Positions 27,801 through 36,719 are shown, counted from the first letter of the stretch. The stretch: DNA of 64,000 nt from JAAZAI01 sp050942875 (GCA_050942875.1 JBMNOD010000001.1:1-64000); one strand, 5' to 3'. Program-made: numbers and translations. The notes: generated by a model from the sequence alone, not told the origin.

Positions 27801-30390
27801 CACCGAGGATTGGGATCAGGACTGGGACGAGTTTGGCACCGAGGATCGCGAGCGCCAGACCCAGTCGCTGGCCTGGCAGACGGTGTCCGTCCCCATGCAT
27901 CTCTGGGACAACGTCTTCATCCAGATCAAGCCCACAGGCTCCGACGGCGCCCTCGTCGTGGACGACCTGGACGTCAACGCCTGGCAAGGCCATACTTTGT
28001 ACGACGAAGCGCTTCTCGAGAACGACCCGCACGAAGAACTTCCCTGGAAGGCGACCTACGCTGTCAGGTCAAAAGTCAACAACAACATCTTGTACGAACT
28101 GAACCGGACGCGGGCGAACCCTGTCGAGAACCAGATGATCGTCTCCCCGCTGCTCGTGAACGGCATCGGCGACCTGCTCTTCAACTACCGCGTCGACAAG
28201 GGCAACGTGACATTCTCAGTCCAGACGCTGCTGATCAACGGCGCCGTCGACCAGACGCTGCTCACGACGAACGTCGTGGCCGGATCGACGATCGAGCGCA
28301 TGTACGTCGCCGCCCTGACCAACATGACCGGGCGCTTCCGCATCATCATCGATCCTCTCGAGAGCTCTCGCGATGGCATCCTCTATATCGACAATCTCAA
28401 GGCGACCGACTATCCCGCCGTCGGCGATACGTCGTGGGCGGCCTACAACCTCCTGATCTCCACCTACCCTTGGGATCCGGAGTGCAAGTTCGACGGCGCG
28501 GCCAACACCGACTACCGCAGCGCCACGATCAACGACGGCTATGCGAACAACACGCCGCTTGGGGTCGCCTACGATGAAGACGAGCCCTACCTCCAGTCGC
28601 CGAGGATCGAGACCGGCATTGGCGAGGTCAGCTTCTGGTACCGTCGCTATCCCGGTGCGACGAAGCCCGGCAAAGTGTACTTGAAGGCGGCCAAAAACGT
28701 TCAGGACTTCGACAACAACCCTGGCGCCGTCCTCACGCTGGGTGTGGTGGATCTCAATCCGGATTCGGAAACTTTGGATTCTCAGATCGCCTGTCTTGAA
28801 AACATCACCAACGTTACAACCGACGTCTGGACCTACTTCAGCGTCGAGTTCTACAAGGCCGACTACAAAATCCTGCGTCTGTATGGCGACACGGAGACCG
28901 CCGGACGCGTGATGGTCGACAACATCATCGTGACGGAGCCGGTTCGGTCGTCGATCGACATCGAGTCCGTCGAGCTGATTCCCGAGATTCCGCTCTCCAC
29001 CGACAAAGTCGGCGCTCGCGTGAAGCTTGTGAATCCGCGCATGAATCCGACCGGCATTGAAGTCTATCTGCTCTACACCATTGGCACCAACCAATGGGGG
29101 CGTGAAAACTGGTCGCCCAGCGCGGCTTCCGTTAAGCTTGATCCGGTGCCCGGCAAGCCCTACGAATACGTTGTCGCCGATGCCATCCCGCAGCTGCCGG
29201 TCGACACGGTCGTCCAATACACCGTGGAGGTCGTTTACCAAGGCACCTTTGCATCACCCGTCTATTACGACGAGGCGTTCGTCAACCCGTCTTGGTACGC
29301 CCCCATCGATTTGAACGAACAGTATGCCGACGCCGGAAAATCACCCTACTACTATGTCTTCTCGGTCGGAACCAACGTTGTGTTCATCAATGAGTTCCTG
29401 CCCTACGCCTATTCGTACGGCGCCTATCTCGGACTTGATGAACAGTATGTGGAGCTGGTCGGCATAGACAAGGGGAATGTTGCAGGCTGGAAGCTTGAGC
29501 ATGTCAATGTGGAGGCCAGCGCCTATGAAGACGTCGTCAAGTGGACGAATGTGTTGAAGCCCGGCGCCAAATTCGAGTCGCGCTTTGTCGCCGGCTCGCA
29601 GGAGCCGAAGGACAAGGGCTGGGGCTTCTACACCCTCGCTTGCTCCGGAGTCAACAGCGAGAATCCCAACTTCTCCGTCGTTTCCCCGAATGAGATTGTT
29701 GTGGATCAGGAGCTCTTCCCGCGACACTTCTACAATGAAAACCACACTGGTTTTGCGCCAGGATTTGAAGGCCGTGGCATGGGCGTCCCTGGGGCGCTCT
29801 GCCTGCGACGCAGCATGGGCGCCTATGTCCAACGGATTGCTTGGGGCTCGGACACGGCGGTGGCCCAGCTTCTGCAGCGAGGCTATGAGTACGCCGGAGA
29901 CCGAGGCACTGGAGCCAACCGCCGTCGGCGCGTTTTCATGTGGGCCGACAATGGCGCCTTGGAACCAGAGCTTGCCTGGGTGTTGCTGTCCGAGTCTCTC
30001 TACTCGCCAGGCTACTACAACGATGGCCAGGCCGAGCTGATCTGGAAGATCGATCCCGCCGAAGAAGGAGAACCGACGACCAAGCCGGAAATCGGACAGC
30101 CCAGGATCACGTCGATCGCCCTTGGCGCGACCTCGGCGACGCTCGAATTCGACGTCTGGACGGTCAACGGGGTCGAGCTGGCGAACGACAACTTCACCTG
30201 GTACGTCGAGACGTCCGAGGATCCGGCCTTCGCCAATCCCACAGCCCATCCGATTAATGCGGGAACCGCTCCTACTCCCATTACCGCGCCTTCGGACGGC
30301 ACGCCCAGTTCCTACTCGGTCGACGTTGACTTCGGCGCCCCGGTCTCGCAGAGTCTGTTCTATCGGATCAAGGCAGTCCCCAGACCTTGA
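24871..30390 (+). CDS. Giant exported multidomain protein with a lamin-tail-like domain
   Basis: This 1,839-residue protein begins with a signal peptide (residues 1-29, cleavage near LVGA|EL). GGAG at 24863 favours ATG 24871 or 24874. The mature part is almost all beta-rich, with many Asn, Thr, Tyr and Asp. Two related immunoglobulin-like modules appear near residues 310-400 and 1355-1480 (both begin DPVTFTISVTN or TDKVGARVKLVN and end in a QYTV or YYYRADF strand). Residues 1500-1660 (VVFINEFLPYAY...YVELVGIDKGNVAGWKLEHVN) resemble a lamin-tail domain. The rest looks like carbohydrate-binding or LamG-like sandwiches. No catalytic motif is visible and there is no PEP-CTERM-type sorting tail. 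A surface or secreted adhesin or glycan-binding role is inferred. Confidence 0.75.
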   Translation: MMKTIKSFSMKSLACAMAALVASATLVGAELTAPQIDPGSGFVAAGQGTACTVDSPPVISVGASGYDAVWVNFRYQGATWRLPMTNGVTSYCLNMPVIPAGTIEYRIEAGTAFDPYSSTNTVDSLPVSGYYSYENTATLSNARKPNLVTWYDNKFYPGGYLNNEETYSGLIDNDWRAIELSMNPHYLILSGYEESQGQSYVDPALRSQASLLVGSIWFKARYKGNEGSGTLVIERSALPSFRSSHAEVETIQVPATTGWVQYRIDLNDVSGFYYRVRHPSGAEYGDANIDIKDIVFSPPVPDVVITKSMMEHVPGYPSRSDPVTFTISVTNVFAAVPALNISPKLVWRLNKGLTPGVWNTTPMSPIGGDQYQVTLPPLDPGDFQYYYRADFTGYAYTGRIYGPDTGSTQDEIVNLDEFSKWIDNNDNIAETRFPAYYPDFTDSQLYDLGVDPPVCNNDGSVLDKVFEPFSHLGFTVRRFRSKHNEVTLNIQDMSGNGLTIDPMYSMEQVGDYIWQSVIYMTNAAAEGINVDVGIAVQGTDRYEAPNTWYEAEPYNWLAIGQEDTAWNPPMAGVLNDDAPGGTPRLRVQIDYDGFMMFRFCTTNGNYEIRRAAWQDFNTWQALDSQDAGFTRSFGLYETTSFESDLDDFPESTMGSAGFTPFELGTTVSDDMLLSTYLNGITVDKAWVIADRERPPIPMPDRTAPNRALKLSAHPALLGSIETTSRTRTDGRDTLTFRVRASVDDDHRSYYRRGDAFENYIFEAKATTTSMSDGNASISVFGYYQDELNYIEGRLTQTTTLRTTSPDYYVLRMDLIHMKEGRETLLGTTTHGNNMRLTGTWTLKLKVVSSGGNQGTASFILNNGTTDVKSILDKAFTVDSLIPMGGTVGVNASDAATAFEVSMTDSASQPFSPDISKSTALNWYLGGRLDADSPSRWTFTSPSSKATLTRAIPAVKYRVNVYRDGTETNNVVAPVPTDTEDWDQDWDEFGTEDRERQTQSLAWQTVSVPMHLWDNVFIQIKPTGSDGALVVDDLDVNAWQGHTLYDEALLENDPHEELPWKATYAVRSKVNNNILYELNRTRANPVENQMIVSPLLVNGIGDLLFNYRVDKGNVTFSVQTLLINGAVDQTLLTTNVVAGSTIERMYVAALTNMTGRFRIIIDPLESSRDGILYIDNLKATDYPAVGDTSWAAYNLLISTYPWDPECKFDGAANTDYRSATINDGYANNTPLGVAYDEDEPYLQSPRIETGIGEVSFWYRRYPGATKPGKVYLKAAKNVQDFDNNPGAVLTLGVVDLNPDSETLDSQIACLENITNVTTDVWTYFSVEFYKADYKILRLYGDTETAGRVMVDNIIVTEPVRSSIDIESVELIPEIPLSTDKVGARVKLVNPRMNPTGIEVYLLYTIGTNQWGRENWSPSAASVKLDPVPGKPYEYVVADAIPQLPVDTVVQYTVEVVYQGTFASPVYYDEAFVNPSWYAPIDLNEQYADAGKSPYYYVFSVGTNVVFINEFLPYAYSYGAYLGLDEQYVELVGIDKGNVAGWKLEHVNVEASAYEDVVKWTNVLKPGAKFESRFVAGSQEPKDKGWGFYTLACSGVNSENPNFSVVSPNEIVVDQELFPRHFYNENHTGFAPGFEGRGMGVPGALCLRRSMGAYVQRIAWGSDTAVAQLLQRGYEYAGDRGTGANRRRRVFMWADNGALEPELAWVLLSESLYSPGYYNDGQAELIWKIDPAEEGEPTTKPEIGQPRITSIALGATSATLEFDVWTVNGVELANDNFTWYVETSEDPAFANPTAHPINAGTAPTPITAPSDGTPSSYSVDVDFGAPVSQSLFYRIKAVPRP

Positions 30391-30419
30391 TTGATCCCCA
30401 GGCGTCTTGACAAGCGACA

Positions 30420-30452
30420 GGCGCGCGTCCCGAATGGGGTCGCGCGCCCTTT
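30420..30452 (+). terminator. Terminator hairpin after the giant exported protein
   Basis: GGCGCGCG (30420-30427) pairs with CGCGCGCC (30441-30448), with a further CCC/GGG inside, followed by CTTTCG. The T run is weak. Confidence 0.6.
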
Positions 30453-30483
30453 CGCTCAATTTAGGAAACCAGGAGATTGTCGA

Positions 30484-30888
30484 ATGAACCCGAAACTGGC
30501 TCAATGGGAGGCCAAGCTCCACAAGCTCCTTCGCAAGATCGACCACCATCTCGAGGATCGATACGGGGACGCTTTGCCTCTGCACCCCTCGCGTCCCGGG
30601 CGCGGCACGGCCGCCAACCCGCAATACGACGGCCTCTTTCGCGTGACGGCGGCTTTTTCCGCGGGCTATGGATCGCGCCTCGGCCCCGGATACATCTTCC
30701 AAGTCGAAATCGTCACGCTCTCCCAGGTGCCTTCGGAAGTCCGCGAGAAAATCGAGCGGGAAGCCGCCGACATGCTGCGGGCGAAACTCCCCGAGGCCTT
30801 CCCCGACCGGGAGCTTTTCGTGGAGCGCGACGGCCCCGTCTTCAAGATCCACGGCGATCTTTCCCTGGACGGCGAACCGAGACATTGA
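30484..30888 (+). CDS. Conserved hypothetical protein, 134 residues
   Basis: I do not recognise this family. ATG 30484 is preceded by AGGAG (30471-30475). The protein is soluble, with a helical N-terminus (PKLAQWEAKLHKLLRKIDHHLEDRYG), a middle part with NPQYDGLFRVTAAFSAGYGSRLGPGYIFQVEI, and EVREKIEREAADMLRAKLPEAFPDRELFVERDGPVFKIHGDLSL at the end. The compact alpha/beta pattern and codon use are like the neighbours, so it is a real gene. It follows a terminator and converges on kamA. Confidence 0.7.
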   Translation: MNPKLAQWEAKLHKLLRKIDHHLEDRYGDALPLHPSRPGRGTAANPQYDGLFRVTAAFSAGYGSRLGPGYIFQVEIVTLSQVPSEVREKIEREAADMLRAKLPEAFPDRELFVERDGPVFKIHGDLSLDGEPRH

Positions 30889-30900
30889 ATCCGCCTAGTT

Positions 30901-31983
30901 TCAGACCTCAGGGTCTGGATAGAAGACCGGTTCGCCTCGGCTGTTGACGAGGAGCGTCCCCTCGGCGCGCGTTTCCAGAATGCCTTCGGGAAGCAGCTCG
31001 ATTTTGCCGCCCGCCCCCGGCGTGTCCACGGCGAAGTTCGGAATCGCCATGCCGCTCAGGCGTCCGCGCAAATGCTTCATGATGCGAAGCCCCGTGGCAA
31101 GCGGCGTGCGGAGATGCTCGATGCCGTTCACGAGATCGCACTGGAAGAGGTAGTAGGGGCGGATGCGGTTGTGGAAGAGCTTTCGGCAGAGCGCTTCGAC
31201 TACCGCCTCGGAGTCGTTGACGCCCCGCAGCAGCACGGTTTGGTTGGATACGGGGATGCCGGCGTCGACGAGGCGGCTCGCCGCGGCGATGGCCCGGGGC
31301 GTGAGTTCGACGGGATGGTTGAAGTGCGTGTTGACGAAGAGGGGGGCGTGGTTTCGGAGCATGGCCACGACGTCGGGCGTGAAGCGCATCGGAAGGTTCA
31401 CAAGCGTGCGCGTGGCGACGCGAATCGCCTTGACGGAGGGAACGGCGCGAATCCGGCCGAGGATGTGGTCGAGGCGGTCGTCGTCGAGCAGCATCGGGTC
31501 GCCGCCGGAGACAAGGACGTCGTCGATCTCGGGATGCGCCGCAAGATAGGCGGCGCAGGCGTCGAGCGCATCGTCCGTGATCGCGGTGTCGGGCGTCGAG
31601 GAGACGCGCTTGCGCGTGCAATGGCGGCAATAGGTGGCGCAGGCCGAGGTGGAGACGATGAGCGCCCGGTCGGGGTAGCGATGCACGAGGCACGGCACGG
31701 GCGAGCAGGTTTGCTCGTGCAACGGATCGCTGGAGAGCCAGGACGGCGTGTGCAGCTCCCGTCCGTCCGGCACGCATTGCGCGAAAATCGGGTCGCCGAA
31801 GTCCGGGCGCTCGATCAGGCTTGCATAATAAGGCGTGACCGACATCAGGAAGAGGTCTGCGGCCCGCCGCATGGCGTCGGTGACGACCATCGCCGGGAAT
31901 CGGCGTTGCATCGCATCGAGCGAGCGGATGCTGTTGGCGAGCTCGCGCTTCCATTCCGGCGGCTCGTGGCTGTTCTGCGTCAT
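30901..31983 (-). CDS. kamA: KamA family radical SAM aminomutase (lysine 2,3-aminomutase-like)
   Basis: This 360-residue protein has the iron-sulfur motif CATYCRHC (Cys 115, 119, 122), DPLHEQTCSPVPCLVHRYPDRAL before it, and VNTHFNHPVELT after it. PYYLFQCDLVNGIEHLRTP and NFAVDTPGAGGK keep the two Asp positions that bind the lysine amino group in lysine 2,3-aminomutase. The likely reaction is L-lysine to L-beta-lysine with PLP and SAM, giving an osmolyte or a fermentation intermediate. A glutamate aminomutase or the EF-P modification enzyme EpmB is possible, but no epmA is seen here. AGGAG precedes the ATG. TAGAAT (complement of 32062-32067) is a likely -10 box. Confidence 0.82.
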   Translation of the reverse strand: MTQNSHEPPEWKRELANSIRSLDAMQRRFPAMVVTDAMRRAADLFLMSVTPYYASLIERPDFGDPIFAQCVPDGRELHTPSWLSSDPLHEQTCSPVPCLVHRYPDRALIVSTSACATYCRHCTRKRVSSTPDTAITDDALDACAAYLAAHPEIDDVLVSGGDPMLLDDDRLDHILGRIRAVPSVKAIRVATRTLVNLPMRFTPDVVAMLRNHAPLFVNTHFNHPVELTPRAIAAASRLVDAGIPVSNQTVLLRGVNDSEAVVEALCRKLFHNRIRPYYLFQCDLVNGIEHLRTPLATGLRIMKHLRGRLSGMAIPNFAVDTPGAGGKIELLPEGILETRAEGTLLVNSRGEPVFYPDPEV

Positions 31984-32090
31984 GAATGACTCCTGTGGGG
32001 TGAACTTGCGTTCGACGACCCAGCCGACGCGCCTGGGCCTGGTCGCTTTTTTTGGAAGCGCATTCTATCATGAATGACGACCGATTGCCA

Positions 32091-32120
32091 TTGCATCCAT
32101 GGTGTGCTTCGCGGTATAAT
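32091..32120 (+). promoter_or_regulatory. Promoter of the cellobiose phosphorylase gene
   Basis: TTGCAT (32091-32096), an 18-bp spacer and TATAAT (32115-32120) lie about 100 bp upstream of the gene, next to the divergent kamA promoter region. Confidence 0.6.
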
Positions 32121-32218
32121 CTGCACCGTCGATGTTGGAGCATGCCGGCTCGTGGAGCCTTCTTCAGTCGGTTGAGGAAAACGGTCGGCATCAAGAGAAC
32201 GTGAAACAGGAGAAGACA

Positions 32219-34687
32219 ATGAAATTCGGAAGATTCGACGACGCCAATCGCGAGTATGTGATCGACACCCCGCAGACCCCCTATCCCTGGATCAACTACC
32301 TGGGCAACGAGAAGTTCTTCTCGCTCGTCTCCAACACCGCCGGCGGGTACGCCTTCTACACGGACGCCCGCCTGCGGCGGTTGACGCGCTACCGCTACAA
32401 CGACATCCCCCTCGACAACAACGGCCGCTACTTCTACATCAAGGACGGGCGAACGCTCTGGAGCCCGAGCTGGAAGCCCGCCAAGACGCCGCTCGATTCC
32501 TACTCCTGCCGCCACGGCTTCGGCTACACGAAGTTCGACGCGTCCAAGAACGGCCTCCGGGCGAAGACGCTCTTCTTCGTGCCCAACGGCGAGAACGCCG
32601 AAGTCCAGATGCTCACGCTCGTCAACGAGTCGAAGAAGGCCAAGCGCGTCACGCTCGTCTCCTTCGTTGAATGGTGCCTCTGGAACGCGCTCGACGACTG
32701 CACGAACTTCCAGCGCAACCTCTCCATCGGCGAGGTCGAAATCCTCGGCGGCGCCATCTACCACAAGACCGAATACCGCGAGCGCCGCAACCACTACGCC
32801 TTCTATTCCGTCAACGCGCAGCCCGTCGGCTTCGACACGGATCGCGAGACGTTCCTGGGCCTCTACGAGAACCTCGACGCCCCGCGCACCATCGCCGCCG
32901 GCGCCAGCGGCAACTCCGTCGCCGACGGCTGGTCGCCGATCGCGAGCCATCGCCTGAGCGTGACGCTCCAGCCGGGCGAGTCGAAGACGTACATCTTCGT
33001 CCTCGGCTACGTCGAGAACGACGACGACGAGAAGTTCGTCGACACGCCCGAGCCCGGCCTCTTGCAGACGAACCCCGCCATGCGCGCGATCAACAAGTCC
33101 AAGGCGATCGCCATGCAGGCGCGCTACGCCACGCCCGGGCAGGTCGAGGCGGCCTTCGACGATCTGCGCGCCAGTTGGGACGCGCTGCTCGCCAACTTCA
33201 CGCTCGAGACCGGCGACGCGAAGCTCGACCGCATGGCCGTGTGGAACCAGTACCAATGCATCGTGACCTACAACTTCGCCCGCTCGGCCAGCTACTTCGA
33301 GAGCGGCATCGGGCGCGGCATCGGCTTCCGCGACACGAGCCAGGACATGCTCGGCGTGGTGCACCAGATTCCCGAACGCGCCCGCGAGCGCCTCTTCGAC
33401 GTCGCCTCGACGCAGTTCGAGGACGGCAGCGCCTACCACCAGTTCCAGCCGCTGACGAAGCGCGGCAACGCCGACATCGGCTCGAACTTCAACGACGATC
33501 CGCTGTGGCTCATCCTCGGCGTCGCCGGCTACATCCGCGAGACGGGCGACAAGGCCTTCCTCAAGACGATGGTGCCGTTCGACAACGACGAGTCGAACCA
33601 GGCGACGCTCTTCGAGCACCTCAAGCGCTCGTTCCGCTTCATCACCAAGAACATCGGCCCGCACGGGCTCCCGCTCATCGGCCGCGCCGACTGGAACGAC
33701 TGCCTCAACCTCAACTGCTTCAGCCGCGACCCCAACGAGTCCTTCCAGACCTGCACGAACAAGGACGGCAGGAACGCGGAGTCGGTGATGATCGCGCAGA
33801 TGTTCGTCTACGTCGCCCCGGAATACGCAGCGCTGTGCCGGATGATGGGCTTCGAGACCGAGGCGAAATTCGCCGAGAGGCAGGCCGCCAAGATGGCCCG
33901 CCAGATTTGCAAGGTCGGATGGGACGGCGAGTGGTTCCTGCGCGCCTACGACGACTTCGGCAACAAGGTCGGCTCGTCCGAATGCGAGGACGGCAAGATC
34001 TTCATCGAAACGCAGGGCTTCGGCTCGATGGCCCGGATCGGCGCGGACAAGGGGCATCCCATCAAGGCGCTCGACAGCGTGAAGCGCCACCTCGACACGC
34101 CGCACGGCATCGTGCTGCTCGATCCGCCGTATCGCGACTACCACGTCGAACTTGGCGAAGTTTCCTCCTATCCGCCGGGCTACAAGGAGAATGCCGGCGT
34201 CTTCTGCCACAACAACCCGTGGGTGGTCATCGGCGAAGTCATGTCCGGCCGTCCGCAGAACGCCTGGGAGTACTACCGCAAGATCGCCCCCGCCTACCGC
34301 GAGGAAATCAGCGAAGTCCATCGCCTCGAGCCGTATGTGTATGCGCAGATGATCGCCGGCAAGGGAGCCCGCCGCCACGGCGAGGCCAAGAACAGCTGGC
34401 TCACCGGAACGGCCGCGTGGAACTTCGTGGCGCTCTCGCAGTGGATCTGCGGGATCCGCGCCGAGCACGAGGGGCTGCGCGTCGAGCCGCGCCTGCCCGG
34501 GCATGTGAAGAAGGCGCGGATCACGCGCCGCTTCCGCGGCTGCGAGTACGTGATCGACGTCGTGAACAACAAGCCCGACGGCGAGGTCGTCCTCGAGATC
34601 GCAGACGGCAAGGCCAGGCTCGTCGGCACGCGCGTCAAGGCGGCGCGCGGCGTGAAGACGGTGCGCCTCGCCGCGACGGTCGGCTGA
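32219..34687 (+). CDS. GH94 cellobiose phosphorylase
   Basis: This 822-residue cytoplasmic enzyme reversibly splits cellobiose with phosphate into glucose and glucose 1-phosphate, saving ATP. The length equals that of well-known cellobiose phosphorylases. The N-terminal beta domain reads FDDANREYVIDTPQTPYPWINYLG. The (alpha/alpha)6 domain holds ESGIGRGIGFRDTSQDMLG, the catalytic Asp 494 in GRADWNDCLNLNC, SSYPPGYKENAGVFCHNNPW (phosphate site) and HGEAKNSWLTGTAAWNF. AGGAGA lies 5 nt before ATG 32219. Glucose 1-phosphate could feed GalU. The specificity loops match cellobiose phosphorylase better than chitobiose phosphorylase. Confidence 0.92.
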   Translation: MKFGRFDDANREYVIDTPQTPYPWINYLGNEKFFSLVSNTAGGYAFYTDARLRRLTRYRYNDIPLDNNGRYFYIKDGRTLWSPSWKPAKTPLDSYSCRHGFGYTKFDASKNGLRAKTLFFVPNGENAEVQMLTLVNESKKAKRVTLVSFVEWCLWNALDDCTNFQRNLSIGEVEILGGAIYHKTEYRERRNHYAFYSVNAQPVGFDTDRETFLGLYENLDAPRTIAAGASGNSVADGWSPIASHRLSVTLQPGESKTYIFVLGYVENDDDEKFVDTPEPGLLQTNPAMRAINKSKAIAMQARYATPGQVEAAFDDLRASWDALLANFTLETGDAKLDRMAVWNQYQCIVTYNFARSASYFESGIGRGIGFRDTSQDMLGVVHQIPERARERLFDVASTQFEDGSAYHQFQPLTKRGNADIGSNFNDDPLWLILGVAGYIRETGDKAFLKTMVPFDNDESNQATLFEHLKRSFRFITKNIGPHGLPLIGRADWNDCLNLNCFSRDPNESFQTCTNKDGRNAESVMIAQMFVYVAPEYAALCRMMGFETEAKFAERQAAKMARQICKVGWDGEWFLRAYDDFGNKVGSSECEDGKIFIETQGFGSMARIGADKGHPIKALDSVKRHLDTPHGIVLLDPPYRDYHVELGEVSSYPPGYKENAGVFCHNNPWVVIGEVMSGRPQNAWEYYRKIAPAYREEISEVHRLEPYVYAQMIAGKGARRHGEAKNSWLTGTAAWNFVALSQWICGIRAEHEGLRVEPRLPGHVKKARITRRFRGCEYVIDVVNNKPDGEVVLEIADGKARLVGTRVKAARGVKTVRLAATVG

Positions 34688-34697
34688 GCCATGGGCT

Positions 34698-35441
34698 GTG
34701 GACGATAGACGACCAACGGATCCCTGTCTTTCGGGTGCCGGACTTTCTCCTGCGCGAACCCGCTGGCGCGTCGCGCTTGCGCTGGTCTTGCTGGTGCCGG
34801 CGCCCAGCGTGGGCGTGCTGTCGGCGATGATCCTGCAGCCCGGCCATCCGTTGAGCCGGGTGGTTTTCGTGCTGTCCAAGATCTGGCTCTTCGCCCTGCC
34901 GGTCGTGTGGCTGCTGGTCGTGGAACGCGGGCGGCCGAGCTTTTCGCCGTTGCGACGCGGCGGGATGCTGGCGGGTCTGTTGAGCGGCGTCGTGCTTTCG
35001 GCCGGTATCCTGGCGGCTTATGGGCTGCTGGGCGAGCGGATGATCCCGCGCGACGCGTTTGTCGCCAAGCTGACGGCGGTCGGGTTGGCGGATTGGCGGG
35101 CGTACTTGGCCGGCGCGCTCTATTGGGTGCTTGTGAACTCCGTGCTCGAAGAGTACGTCTGGCGGTGGTTCTGCACGGAGCAGTTCGGACGGCTGATGCG
35201 CCCGCGGGCGGCGATCGTGGCGTCGGCGCTGTGCTTCACGCTCCACCATGCGCTTGCGCTCCATTCGTATTTCCCCGAAGCCCCCATCGTGACGGCGGCC
35301 TGTTCGGCGGGCGTGTTCGTGGGCGGTGTGACGTGGTCGGCGCTGTATGTGCGCACCCGTTCGGTCTGGCCGGGCTATTTCAGCCATGCCATCGTCGATA
35401 TTGCGGTGTTCGGCCTCGGCGCGGCGATGTTGTTTGGCTAG
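34698..35441 (+). CDS. CPBP family intramembrane metalloprotease (CAAX protease-like)
   Basis: This 247-residue polytopic protein (about six helices) has the CPBP motifs: VLEEYVWRWFCTEQF (EExxxR), FTLHHALAL, and HAIVDIAVFGLG. Bacterial relatives cut membrane proteins or act in bacteriocin self-immunity; the substrate here is unknown. The start is a GTG at 34698, only 10 bp after the phosphorylase stop and without a clear Shine-Dalgarno, so the first 20 residues are uncertain. Cotranscription with the phosphorylase is likely, although the functions look unrelated. Confidence 0.78.
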   Translation: MDDRRPTDPCLSGAGLSPARTRWRVALALVLLVPAPSVGVLSAMILQPGHPLSRVVFVLSKIWLFALPVVWLLVVERGRPSFSPLRRGGMLAGLLSGVVLSAGILAAYGLLGERMIPRDAFVAKLTAVGLADWRAYLAGALYWVLVNSVLEEYVWRWFCTEQFGRLMRPRAAIVASALCFTLHHALALHSYFPEAPIVTAACSAGVFVGGVTWSALYVRTRSVWPGYFSHAIVDIAVFGLGAAMLFG

Positions 35442-35957
35442 AGTTCACGGAAGAGCCGAAGTGGTGGATGAAGAGCGATGAAGCGCCCCCCCTTCGGAGA
35501 CTTGGTCGCTTTATTGGGTTTTTGGATCCGTCGGATTGGGCGGATCCGTCGGATCGGACGGATCGTTTGACGACGAAACCGACGCCCTGCACAAGCTGCA
35601 GTGCCAGCGGCGACCGCAGTTTCCAGCGGCACGGCCCGTGATGGGCGAACCAGAAGCCGGAACGCTGGAGCCCGCAAAACGTTTGTAGTGGGCCCGTAAG
35701 GGTCTCTTGCGCAAGGACGACGAATGAAGCGCCCTTCGGGTTTTCATTCGCAAGCCCTTGTTTCTCCATGCGCCGCAGCGCCTCACGGCGCCACTACGAA
35801 CCTTGAACCCCTGTGGACGCGGCGTCCCCGCCGCGTGTCGTTCCACGCGCTGCGCGTGGCAGGATGTCCACTCTGGGGTTTTTGGAGTCAGAGGACGGGG
35901 CGAGGGCAAAACTTTGGGTGGGCGCACGGCGCCCGCCCACGGAAGGGGGGGCGGGCT
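35442..35957. repeat. Intergenic region with tandem and palindromic repeats
   Basis: No gene is visible. It holds an 18-bp tandem repeat GGATCCGTCGGATTGGGC/GGATCCGTCGGATCGGAC (35524-35559) plus part of a third unit. There is a hairpin CGAATGAA/TTCATTCG (about 35719-35750), the dyad ACGCGGCG-TCCC-CGCCGCGT (35817-35836, shared with 10626-10645) and CCACGCGC-T-GCGCGTGG (35843-35859). Confidence 0.75.
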
Positions 35958-36719
35958 TCAGCGGGGGGCGGCGGCGGGGGCGAGGGTCGCCAGGAACTGG
36001 CGCTGGGCGTGGCGGAGCTTCACGCCGGGGCGGGCGGCGGCGACGAGGGCTTCGGCTTCGGCCGGCGTGGCCGCAAGGCCGCGGCGGAGGAGCAGGGCGC
36101 AGGCGAAGAAGCCGGTGCGGCCGTGGCCTTGCGCGCAGTGGATGTAGAGGCCTTTCGCCGGCAAGGCGTCGATGCAGGCGCGCAAGTCGTCCGCCGAGCG
36201 GATGGAGGCTTCGAGGATGGGGAAGGACACGTAGCGTCCGTCCCAGCTTTGCAGAAAGCGCGCGGCGGGGAGCTCCGCCGCGAGGTCGATGCAGACGGCC
36301 GTGCCGTCGGGCAGGTCGTCCGGGCGTTCGGGGCGGCGGCCGATCCAGATGCCGTCGACGAGTTTGTCGTGGCGGTTTTCCCTTGAGAAGCGGGTGAGGG
36401 CGAACTGGCGGATCCAGAGCGGCGCGGCGTAGGGCAGGCAGCCGATGGTGAAGAGCAGGGGCATTCGCCCGTCCGCTTCCTTGCCGAAGGCGTCGGTGTC
36501 GTTGTCCTCGTAGGCGCGGGCGACGAGCGCCGCGCAGGCCGTGACCCAGAGTCCGGCGAGCGTGGCGGGGTGCCAGACGCCGCCGCGGTGGTAGGCGCGG
36601 AAGAGCAGGACGATCGTCGCCGCCGCGAGGGCGGCGGCGAGCAGGCCGTAGGCGCGGGCGAGGTGGGCGGCGCCCGTGGCGGCGGCGCCGCCGGCGGCGT
36701 TGTCGCGTTCGGGGCTCAC
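35958..36719 (-). CDS. Membrane-anchored dual-specificity/tyrosine phosphatase
   Basis: This 253-residue protein has two N-terminal membrane helices (about residues 18-38 and 43-62), a third hydrophobic stretch near 82-95, and a C-terminal cytoplasmic phosphatase domain. The active-site loop IHCAQGHGRTGFF is a perfect HCxxGxxRT P-loop, and an Asp earlier (LVDGIWIGRRPERPDDLP, VCIDLAAE) could be the general acid. Targets are unknown. It starts at a GTG that overlaps the lysS stop (GTGA), so it is coupled to lysS. Confidence 0.82.
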   Translation of the reverse strand: MSPERDNAAGGAAATGAAHLARAYGLLAAALAAATIVLLFRAYHRGGVWHPATLAGLWVTACAALVARAYEDNDTDAFGKEADGRMPLLFTIGCLPYAAPLWIRQFALTRFSRENRHDKLVDGIWIGRRPERPDDLPDGTAVCIDLAAELPAARFLQSWDGRYVSFPILEASIRSADDLRACIDALPAKGLYIHCAQGHGRTGFFACALLLRRGLAATPAEAEALVAAARPGVKLRHAQRQFLATLAPAAAPR

